The notes beneath the pieces were generated by a model, which saw nothing but the letters and a program-made list of their open reading frames with translations, ran no database searches and had not been told where the DNA came from. From positions 1 through 64,000 of the forward strand of contig NZ_CP070496.1 of NCBI RefSeq assembly GCF_016925535.1: DNA of 64,000 nt, given 5' to 3'. Shown here one piece after another: positions 57,213-64,000 of the stretch. The stretch's first letter is position 1, and every line of letters starts with the position of its first letter. Source of the DNA: Natronoglycomyces albus. Its GTDB lineage: Bacteria; Actinomycetota; Actinomycetes; Mycobacteriales; Micromonosporaceae. The position numbers and the translations under genes are program-made.

Positions 57213-58289
57213 GTGAACAAAGTTCACGGTGGATCGACCGCCCGGCGCAGCCTCATCGCTGTCACAGCCGCCGGAGCTCTCGCCATAACCGCAGGATGCG
57301 GCGGCGGCGGCCTAGAGCCCATCGCCGACTCCCCCTACGCCGACTACACCGGGCAACTGTCCGCCTCCGGAGCTTCCTTTCCCGACGCCTTCTACCAAGT
57401 CGCCATCGAGGAATTCGCCCGCTGGGCTCCCGACCTAGTCATCGACTACAACTCCACGGGATCGGGCACCGGTAAACAGGAATTCTCAGGCGGCCTCACC
57501 GCCTTCGCTGGCACCGACTCACTAGTGGGCGAGGGCGACAACCTCGACGCCAGCGACTTCTACTACCTGCCCACCGTCGCCGCCCCCATCGCCGTGTCCT
57601 TCAACCTCCCGGGCATCGACCAGGTGCAACTACGCCAAGAGACCCTGGCCGACATCTTCCAAGGCGACATCACCACCTGGGACGACCCCGCCATCGCCGC
57701 AGACAACCCCGAGCTGGACCTGCCCGATACGCCCATCACCATCGTGCACCGCGCCGACGGCTCCGGCACCACCGGCAACTACACCCGCTTCCTGCACGAA
57801 GCCGCAGACAACTGGCGGCTAGGCGCCGGCGACGCCATCGAATGGCCCACTCGCGCCCAAGGCGGCGACCGCAACACCGGTGTCGCCCAACTGGTCGAAC
57901 ACTCCGAAGGCGCCATCGGCTACATCGACTACGCCGACACCCGCCACCTCAACCTTCCCACCGCCGCCATCGAAAACGCCGAAGGCAACTTCGTCGCCCC
58001 CTCCCTCGAAGGCGCCACCGCCGCGTTGGCCGGAGCCACCGTCGAAGACGACCTCTCCTACAACCCGCTCAACGCCGCCGGTGCCGACGCCTACCCGATC
58101 ACCTCCCCCACCTACCTGCTGGTGCGGCCCGACTACAGCCACAACCCCGAGCAAGGGAAAAACACCCACACCTTCCTGACCTGGCTGCTCACCGAAGGTC
58201 AAGACCTGGCCGCCGAGGAACACTACGCGGCCCTCCCCGAATCACTGCGCGAGCTCGCACTCCAGCAGCTAGACCGGGTGGAGTGGTAA
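57213..58289 (+). CDS. pstS: Phosphate ABC transporter substrate-binding lipoprotein
   Basis: PstS captures phosphate outside the membrane and hands it to PstCA. The 358-residue protein has a lipobox AITAGC with lipidated Cys29. The phosphate-binding stretches are SASGASFPDAFYQ, STGSGTGKQEF and HRADGSGTTGNYTRFL. I chose GTG at 57213 (GGAG eight bases upstream) over a far upstream ATG at 57069, because the signal peptide then begins naturally with MNKVHGGSTARRS. It is the first gene of pstSCAB. Confidence 0.95.
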   Translation: MNKVHGGSTARRSLIAVTAAGALAITAGCGGGGLEPIADSPYADYTGQLSASGASFPDAFYQVAIEEFARWAPDLVIDYNSTGSGTGKQEFSGGLTAFAGTDSLVGEGDNLDASDFYYLPTVAAPIAVSFNLPGIDQVQLRQETLADIFQGDITTWDDPAIAADNPELDLPDTPITIVHRADGSGTTGNYTRFLHEAADNWRLGAGDAIEWPTRAQGGDRNTGVAQLVEHSEGAIGYIDYADTRHLNLPTAAIENAEGNFVAPSLEGATAALAGATVEDDLSYNPLNAAGADAYPITSPTYLLVRPDYSHNPEQGKNTHTFLTWLLTEGQDLAAEEHYAALPESLRELALQQLDRVEW

Positions 58290-59273
58290 ATGACCTCCCT
58301 CGACAGCTCTCCCGACAGTTCCCAAGATCGCAAGATCATCGGACGTGGCTCCCTGGGCGACGGGGTCTTCAAAGCCACCGTCACCTCGGCGGCCGCCCTG
58401 GTGCTGGTGACCCTCGGTCTCATCCTCGTAGCCTCGGTCTATCAAGCCTGGCCGGCTCTCAAACACGCCGGAATCAACTTCGTCATCGGAGACCGCTGGG
58501 TCCCGCACGAAATGATCTTCGGAGCCCTGCCGTTCATCTTCGGCACCGCCGTCACCTCGATCATCGCCCTCATCTTCGCCGTTCCCATCGCGATCGGCAT
58601 CGCCCTGTTCACCACCGAATACGCGCCGAAGTGGCTGCGTACCCCGGCGATCACCGTCATCGACCTCCTAGCCGCCATCCCCTCGGTCGTGTTCGGGCTG
58701 GTCGGCATCCTGGTGGTCGCTCCGTCCGCGTTCACCTTCTACGACAGCATCCACAACGCGGTCGGCTCGATCCCGCTGCTGGGCACACTCTTCGGAGAAC
58801 CCACCACTTCCGGGCGCACCTTCTTCACCGCCGGAATCATCCTGGCGGTCATGATCATCCCGATCGTGACCTCCATCAGCCGCGAAGTGTTCTCCACCGT
58901 CCCCGAAGCCTTGAAACAGGCCTCCTACGCGCTGGGCTCCACCCGCTGGGAAATGATCAAAGGTTCCGTCCTGCCGCACTCCTTCGGCGGCCTCGTCGGA
59001 GCCTCGATGCTGGGCCTGGGCCGAGCGATGGGTGAGACGATCGCCGTGGCCCTGGTCATTGGCGGAGCCACCCAAATCACCGCCAACCTGTTCGACTCGG
59101 GTAACACCATGGCCGCCGTCATCGTCCAGCAATGGGGCGAATCCTCCGGCGTCCACACCGCCGGACTCGTCGGCATCGGAGTGGTCCTCTTCGGCATCAC
59201 CGTCACCATCAACCTGCTGGCCCGCGTGGTCGTGCGCCGCACCGAAGCTCGCATGAGGGGGGTGGGCGCATGA
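58290..59273 (+). CDS. pstC: Phosphate ABC transporter permease PstC
   Basis: The 327-residue permease has six helices and the binding-protein-dependent transport fold. The EAA-type loop reads PEALKQASYALGSTRWEMIKGSVLPHSFGGLVGASMLGLGRAMGET. It begins at the base after the pstS stop and overlaps pstA by four bases (ATGA), so the operon is tightly coupled. Confidence 0.96.
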   Translation: MTSLDSSPDSSQDRKIIGRGSLGDGVFKATVTSAAALVLVTLGLILVASVYQAWPALKHAGINFVIGDRWVPHEMIFGALPFIFGTAVTSIIALIFAVPIAIGIALFTTEYAPKWLRTPAITVIDLLAAIPSVVFGLVGILVVAPSAFTFYDSIHNAVGSIPLLGTLFGEPTTSGRTFFTAGIILAVMIIPIVTSISREVFSTVPEALKQASYALGSTRWEMIKGSVLPHSFGGLVGASMLGLGRAMGETIAVALVIGGATQITANLFDSGNTMAAVIVQQWGESSGVHTAGLVGIGVVLFGITVTINLLARVVVRRTEARMRGVGA

Positions 59274-60181
59274 GCCTGCTGACGGACCAACCAACCTCCA
59301 GCTCACCCGAGCCCGACCTCACCAGTCGCGGAGTATCGCTGCGCCGCCGACTCACCAACCACGCCACCTCCGTCGTAATCGCGCTGGCCATCCTCGCCGC
59401 GGTCATCCCGCTGGGGCTCGTGGTCTACCAAGTGGTCTCCCGTGGATCGGGCATGATCAGCCTCGACTTCCTCAACTGGGACATCCCACGCAACTATCGG
59501 CGCGAAGGGGCCGGGATGGGACCGGCCGTGCTTGGCACCATCCTCATCACCGGAGCCGCCGCGCTCATGGCGATCCCCGTGGGTATCGCCGGGGCGATCT
59601 ACCTCAATGAGTTTGGCAAGAACAAGCCGTTGGCGAAGGTCATCCGGACCATGGCCGACGTCATGACCGGTGTTCCCTCCATTGTGATGGGTTTGTTCAT
59701 CTACATCGTGTGGGTGCTGACAACCGGCAAACAGTCCGGCTTCGCCGGAGCGCTCGCGCTGGCCTGCCTCATGCTGCCCATCGTGATTCGTTCGGCCGAG
59801 GAGATGTTGAAGCTCGTCCCCGACGAGCTACGTCAGGCCTCTGCCGCCTTGGGTTCGCCCCAATGGAAGACGATCCTCACCGTGGTCTTGCCCTCTGCGG
59901 CCTCCGGCATCACCTCCGGGTCGCTGCTGGCCGTGGCTCGTGCGGCGGGAGAGACCGCGCCGGTGGTCGTCACCATCGGGATTGCCTTCAGCCCCAACTG
60001 GAACCTTTTCGACGGCGGCAACACCACGTTGGCCGCCCAGATTTATCGCAATGCTTCGATGGCGTTCGAACCGGCACAGGAACGCGCCTGGGGCGCGGCA
60101 CTGACCCTCATCGCCATCGTCATGATCTTCACCCTCGCGGCTCGATTCATCGCCAGCCGCTACGCCGTTAAGGAGCGCTGA
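59270..60181 (+). CDS. pstA: Phosphate ABC transporter permease PstA
   Basis: The 303-residue second permease half has a short polar N-terminus (about 35 residues) and six helices. Its EAA loop reads [46 protein letters not shown]. It starts at ATG 59270 overlapping the pstC stop; the frame is open further upstream but that is pstC territory. PstB follows one base after its stop. Confidence 0.96.
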   Translation: MSLLTDQPTSSSPEPDLTSRGVSLRRRLTNHATSVVIALAILAAVIPLGLVVYQVVSRGSGMISLDFLNWDIPRNYRREGAGMGPAVLGTILITGAAALMAIPVGIAGAIYLNEFGKNKPLAKVIRTMADVMTGVPSIVMGLFIYIVWVLTTGKQSGFAGALALACLMLPIVIRSAEEMLKLVPDELRQASAALGSPQWKTILTVVLPSAASGITSGSLLAVARAAGETAPVVVTIGIAFSPNWNLFDGGNTTLAAQIYRNASMAFEPAQERAWGAALTLIAIVMIFTLAARFIASRYAVKER

Positions 60182-60182
60182 T

Positions 60183-61046
60183 ATGCCCAACATGTCGAAC
60201 GCACACGCATCGAAGATCCGCACCGCCAAACCGGAGGTCGGTGGGTCAGTTCTGGAGGAATCCGGAGCGACCGAGTCGATCATGGAACTCGACCGCGTCA
60301 ACGTCCACTATGGGGCACACCACGCCGTGCGTGATGCGTCGATGGTCGTGCGGCGCAACCAGATCACTGCCATGATTGGGCCGTCCGGTTGCGGTAAGTC
60401 CACTGTGCTGCGCAGCCTCAACCGCATGAACGACCTAGTCAACGGGGCGCGGGTCACCGGCGGCGTCACCTATCGAGGCCAAGACATCTACGCGCCCAAC
60501 GTCGACCCGATCCAGGTGCGTCGACACATCGGCATGGTGTTCCAGAAAGCCAACCCCTTCCCCAAGTCGATCTTTGACAATGTCGCCTATGGGCTGCGCA
60601 TCAACGGCATGACCGACAATCTTGCCGACCGCGTAGAGCAGGCGCTCAGAGGCGCGGCACTGTGGGACGAGGTCAAAGACAACCTCAAGAAGTCCGGTCT
60701 GGCGCTGTCGGGAGGCCAACAGCAGCGACTGTGTATCGCGCGGACGATCGCCGTGGAGCCAGACGTGGTGCTCATGGACGAGCCATGTTCGGCGTTGGAC
60801 CCCATCGCCACGGTGAAGGTCGAAGAGCTGATGCACGAACTGGCCCAGACCTACACGATCGTCATCGTCACGCACAATATGCAGCAGGCGGCCCGCGTCT
60901 CCAAGTACACGGCGTTCTTCTCGGCCGACCTTGACGAGGCCGGAGAACGCTACGGGCACCTAGTCGAGTTCGACGACACCGCCAAGATCTTCTCCAGCCC
61001 CAGCGATCAGCGCACCGAGGACTACATCACGGGCCGCTTTGGCTAG
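60183..61046 (+). CDS. pstB: Phosphate ABC transporter ATPase PstB
   Basis: The 287-residue ATPase powers phosphate import. Walker A is GPSGCGKST, the signature [13 protein letters not shown], Walker [14 protein letters not shown] and the H-loop [15 protein letters not shown]. About 35 extra N-terminal residues precede the usual start of the domain ([13 protein letters not shown]). No phoU lies in this operon. Confidence 0.96.
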   Translation: MPNMSNAHASKIRTAKPEVGGSVLEESGATESIMELDRVNVHYGAHHAVRDASMVVRRNQITAMIGPSGCGKSTVLRSLNRMNDLVNGARVTGGVTYRGQDIYAPNVDPIQVRRHIGMVFQKANPFPKSIFDNVAYGLRINGMTDNLADRVEQALRGAALWDEVKDNLKKSGLALSGGQQQRLCIARTIAVEPDVVLMDEPCSALDPIATVKVEELMHELAQTYTIVIVTHNMQQAARVSKYTAFFSADLDEAGERYGHLVEFDDTAKIFSSPSDQRTEDYITGRFG

Positions 61047-61114
61047 TCGATTAGCCTCAGCAGCACTCATCGCACAGTGGCCCTGACTTCTGGCTGGCTA
61101 TGAGGTTCGGCCCG

Positions 61115-62557
61115 TTACAGGGTGTGTGGAATGACCATGACCTTTTGATAGGTGTAGTCGCGCATGGCCGAGGCCACGCCCTCTCGGCCCACGCCGGATT
61201 CCTTGATGCCGCCGTAGGGCATCTGGTCGGCCCGGAACGACGGTACGTCGCCGATAATGACGCCCCCGACCTGCAACGTGCGATGGGCGTGCATCGCTTG
61301 CGACATCGAGTCGGTGAACACGCCCGCCTGGAGACCGAAACGGGAGTCGTTGATCGCGGCTAGGCCCTCCTCAAAGGTGCGGACGCTTTGCAGGACCAAG
61401 ACGGGGCCGAATATCTCCTCCCGCATGACCTTTGAATCGGCGTCTACGTCGGTCAGGAGGGTCGGCTCGACTGTGGCCCCCTCGCGAGCGCCACCGGTCA
61501 GGAGCGTGGCGCCTTCGGCCACAGCCTCGGCGACCCAGTCGGCTACGCGCTTGGCGGCGGCCTCGTTGATCAGTGGCCCGACTTTGCACGTGGCCTCGGA
61601 GGGATCGCCGGTGCCTAGTTCGGCGATCTGGCGCATGATGCGGTCGCGCATGTCGGAAAACGCCGCTTCTTCGATGTAGATGCGTTGCGCGGCGATGCAG
61701 GACTGCCCGGCCTGGTAGTTGCCGAAGGTGGCGATGCGTTGGGCGGCCCAGTCGCGATCGGGGTAGTTGGTGGTGACCAACGCGGCCCCGTTGCCGCCCA
61801 GTTCCAACGTCAGGTGCTTGGTGGGCACTTGGGCGCGCAGGCGGTTGCCCACGACCTCTGAACCGGTGAAGGACAGTACTGGCAGGCGCGGGTCGTTGAC
61901 CAGTGCCTCGGCGCGTTCGTTGGGGACCGGTAGGACCGACAGGGCTCCCGGTGGCAGTCCGGTCTCGGAGACGATCGCGGCCAAGTGCAGCGCCACCAGC
62001 GGTGTGGCTGGGGCGGGTTTGATCACGATCGGGCAGCCCGCGGCGATGGCGGGCGCTACTTTGTGTGCCACGAGGTTCAGTGGGAAGTTAAACGGCGTGA
62101 TGCCCAGTACTGGCCCACGCGGGAAGTGACGCACCATCGCCATGCGTCCTACCGCCCCTGGGTCGGTGTCGAGTCGTTGCAGCGAGCCCGAGAACCGTCG
62201 TGCCTCCTCGGCGGCCCACCGGAACGTCGAGACGGCGCGGTTTACCTCCACGCGTGCCCAGGTGATGGGTTTGCCAGATTCGGCGCAGATGAGCTCGGCC
62301 AGGTTTTCGGTTTCTTCGGCCAGGCGGCGGCGCACATGGTCCAGCGCGGCGGCGCGTACGTGCGCGGGCAGCTCGGCGCACTCTTCGGCGTCGGCCCAAG
62401 CCGTGGCGATTGCGGTCTCCACTTGCGCGGGCGTGGCCCACGATGTCGCGCCCACCGGGGCCGAGTCCCAAGGGTGGGTGATGAAGAATTCCTCTTCCCC
62501 GTGCTGGGGTCGCCCGGCCACCCATATGGGGGCGACGGGGCGCAAACGATGTGCCAT
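61115..62557 (-). CDS. NAD(P)-dependent aldehyde dehydrogenase
   Basis: The 480-residue enzyme oxidises an aldehyde to its acid. The catalytic cysteine is Cys287 (GQSCIAAQRIYI), the general base Glu252 (LELGGNGAAL) and the oxyanion Asn157 (TPFNFPLN). The ESGKPITWARVEVNRAVSTFRWAAEEA stretch resembles the succinate-semialdehyde / glyceraldehyde-type branch; the substrate cannot be fixed. It is convergent with pstB across 68 bases with no clear hairpin. Confidence 0.93.
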   Translation of the reverse strand: MAHRLRPVAPIWVAGRPQHGEEEFFITHPWDSAPVGATSWATPAQVETAIATAWADAEECAELPAHVRAAALDHVRRRLAEETENLAELICAESGKPITWARVEVNRAVSTFRWAAEEARRFSGSLQRLDTDPGAVGRMAMVRHFPRGPVLGITPFNFPLNLVAHKVAPAIAAGCPIVIKPAPATPLVALHLAAIVSETGLPPGALSVLPVPNERAEALVNDPRLPVLSFTGSEVVGNRLRAQVPTKHLTLELGGNGAALVTTNYPDRDWAAQRIATFGNYQAGQSCIAAQRIYIEEAAFSDMRDRIMRQIAELGTGDPSEATCKVGPLINEAAAKRVADWVAEAVAEGATLLTGGAREGATVEPTLLTDVDADSKVMREEIFGPVLVLQSVRTFEEGLAAINDSRFGLQAGVFTDSMSQAMHAHRTLQVGGVIIGDVPSFRADQMPYGGIKESGVGREGVASAMRDYTYQKVMVIPHTL

Positions 62558-62783
62558 GTCCTTAGCCTAAAGGTCAAGACTGTGAGTTTCGGCCCTTATG
62601 CGGCAGCGATTGCCCACGGCGGTCTCATAAGAGTGACGATGCCCTCGATATGAATGTGGTGGAGAGAAACGCCAGCACAGGCGCTCTTGGCCGCGTGGAT
62701 ACCTCGGCGCGGTCGGCGTGCGTGGCTGAGCAAAGGCCTAAATTGTCGAATGGGGTGGAGGACACTAGCGCGAACAAGGCATC

Positions 62784-63536
62784 ATGGTGCATATGAGCGA
62801 ACAACCACAACAGGGAGCGGGATACCCGCAACCGACCTCTGGGCAACCCGCGCAGGCTCCCGGGGGATACCAACAGCAGCCTTACGCCTCTCCGCAGGCG
62901 CAGTATCAACAGCAGGCGTACGGATACGCGCCCGCAGGACCGTCTTTTTTTGACAAGATCGGTGTGCCATCCCTTCCGGCCATCCTGGCCCTGTCGGGTC
63001 TGGGTGGATATCTCGTCGCTACGCTGATCGCCGGTTTCGGTGAGGACGCGATGCGCTCTTTCACCATCGGCACCGTCGGTGGCGTGCAGACGACCTCGAC
63101 TGCACTACTGGTTATGGTCGGACTGACGTTCTTCCTGGGCCCGCAGTTGCGCAAGCTATGGCAATCGCTGGCTCTCGTGGCCGGGGTGCTGGTCTTCAGC
63201 AACTTCCTGGTGACCGCGGTGTCCGATCACGGTTCGCAGATGAACTTTGAGACCGGTGAAGTGACTTCCTCTGGTGACAAGGGGGACGCCGCTGCCTGGA
63301 TCGGTGCGATCATCCTGATCGCCGCCGTTGGTTGTCTGGTTGCCGCCGCTCTCCTGCGCGGTGGACCGGAGTCTGAGGAAGACAAGGCCGCCAAGGCCCA
63401 GCAGCAGGCCGCGGCCGCCGCCGCGCAACAGCAGATGCAGCAGCAGTACCAGACTGGCCAGGTAGCCCAGCCGCAGCAGCAGCCTTCGCAGCCGCAGCAG
63501 CCCGGTCAGCCCGGACAGCAGTGGCCTCAGCAGTAA
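62784..63536 (+). CDS. Gln/Pro-rich four-helix membrane protein
   Basis: The 250-residue protein has a Q/P/G/Y-rich N-terminus (residues 1-55), four membrane helices (about 62-82, 95-115, 120-142, 168-190) and a Q-rich C-terminal tail (about 195-250). I know no family with confidence. An AAGG at 62776 is too close to ATG 62784 and somewhat far from ATG 62793 (MSEQPQQ), so the start is uncertain by three codons. A strong terminator lies about 190 bases downstream. Confidence 0.8.
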   Translation: MVHMSEQPQQGAGYPQPTSGQPAQAPGGYQQQPYASPQAQYQQQAYGYAPAGPSFFDKIGVPSLPAILALSGLGGYLVATLIAGFGEDAMRSFTIGTVGGVQTTSTALLVMVGLTFFLGPQLRKLWQSLALVAGVLVFSNFLVTAVSDHGSQMNFETGEVTSSGDKGDAAAWIGAIILIAAVGCLVAAALLRGGPESEEDKAAKAQQQAAAAAAQQQMQQQYQTGQVAQPQQQPSQPQQPGQPGQQWPQQ

Positions 63537-63725
63537 CCCGATTGGTTCTGTCAACCAGCCAGATCGCACGTGACAGGGATTTTCGCCGTGGCGCGATGCG
63601 GTCTTTATGCAAAGTGAAAGTTGAACTGGTTCTTCGTCGATAGAGAGCGAAGTCGGCTCGGACGGCGCCGTCGGTGATCACGCTGGCGGTTGAGCCGTTG
63701 GGCGTGCCGGTTCACTTAGTCTCAG

Positions 63726-63757
63726 ATAGCGGCCCGAGCATATGCTCGGGCCGCTAT
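63726..63757 (+). terminator. 32-bp palindrome and terminator
   Basis: ATAGCGGCCCGAGCAT (63726-63741) is followed directly by its exact complement (63742-63757) and then TTTG. The centre is GCATATGC, as in the palindrome at 41769. It probably terminates the Q-rich membrane protein gene. Confidence 0.85.
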
Positions 63758-64000
63758 TTTGTGCGTTCGCAAAGCGCGGGGGCGATATGTCAATGGCGCT
63801 AAAGGTTTCTCGCGGCCAGAAGGTTGCAGTGAAGCTCACAAATGTGTTTCAAATCTCAGCGAATCATTGATACTGACAAAGCAAGTTATGCATATCCTCT
63901 GAAAGAGATGCGACATTTCACGACAAAATATGCGCGCTCGCGGTCAGATCCGACCCCGTTGCGGCTCGCACGACCAATTCACGGCCCCGAATGGAGGCTG
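63758..64000. other. Right-end spacer
   Basis: The last 240 bases show no supported complete gene. A 27-codon frame at 63787 with a G-rich stretch upstream is too short to call. Confidence 0.35.

Noticed and set aside
57842-59035. 397-codon Arg/His-rich frame across pstS-pstC
   Set aside because: It overlaps two certain genes and its Arg/His/Pro composition is typical of a shifted frame in GC-rich DNA.
63787-63870. 27-codon frame near the window end resembling a TerD-like N-terminus (MSMALKVSRGQKVAV)
   Set aside because: It is too short, the resemblance is slight, and it stops after 27 codons.
1-64000. Insertion sequences, prophage, CRISPR arrays, toxin-antitoxin or defence genes
   Set aside because: I read for transposase, integrase, phage, Cas and restriction signatures and for spaced direct repeats and saw none.

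Overview
This window begins exactly at the first codon of dnaA and reads like the origin-proximal arm of an actinobacterial chromosome. The order dnaA, oriC, dnaN, gnd, recF, dciA, gyrB, gyrA, DUF3566 gene, tRNA-Ile, tRNA-Ala is typical of Actinomycetota. A 6-phosphogluconate dehydrogenase between dnaN and recF, the moderately high GC content, a DLW-39 gene, CrgA, a class E sortase and a two-repeat PHO box all fit a Micromonosporales/Glycomycetales-type organism. A halophilic or alkaliphilic Glycomycetaceae member is my guess, not something I could test. No rRNA, insertion sequence, prophage or CRISPR array was found.

Layout. 1-12.9 kb: replication core and gyrases, with a roughly 700-bp oriC holding 12 perfect DnaA boxes, several of them in a helically phased 11-bp array. 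13-19 kb: tRNA-Ile, a divergent MFS exporter / GlxA-type regulator pair, an alpha/beta hydrolase, DLW-39, tRNA-Ala, an unknown protein and a YciI-like protein. 19-24.6 kb: a sparse zone with a SpoIIE-type phosphatase, a GNAT acetyltransferase, a DUF3467 protein, two long stretches without convincing genes, and a near-perfect ParB site (parS) at 24,054. 24.7-36 kb: a dicarboxylate-type symporter, tRNA-Gly(CCC), a beta-propeller lipoprotein, an FMN reductase / quinone oxidoreductase pair, a large LuxR ATPase regulator and an acyl-CoA dehydrogenase.

36-44.7 kb: dnaE (DNA polymerase III alpha), a DUF4192 gene preceded by twin DnaA boxes and carrying an unusual insert of about 180 residues, a decayed zinc-type ABC ATPase remnant, and a cyclophilin-rhomboid pair. 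44.7-56.6 kb: an aminotransferase, a PEBP-thiolase pair, CrgA, a two-component system, sortase E with a small membrane protein and PabA/TrpG, a DUF7144 membrane protein and an unknown 288-residue protein. 57-61 kb: the pstSCAB phosphate importer behind a PHO box. The end holds an aldehyde dehydrogenase and a Q-rich membrane protein.

The genes fall into a replication/segregation block (dnaA, oriC, dnaN, recF, dciA, gyrBA, parS, dnaE), an envelope and division block (crgA, sortase E, rhomboid, DUF3566), and dispersed metabolic and transport genes. Many transcription units end in long perfect hairpins, several with T-tracts. I saw no clear new defence or biosynthetic system. The most notable unexplained structures are the phased oriC array, the twin DnaA boxes before the DUF4192 gene and that gene's insert, the ABC ATPase fossil, and the orphan terminator near 55.5 kb.
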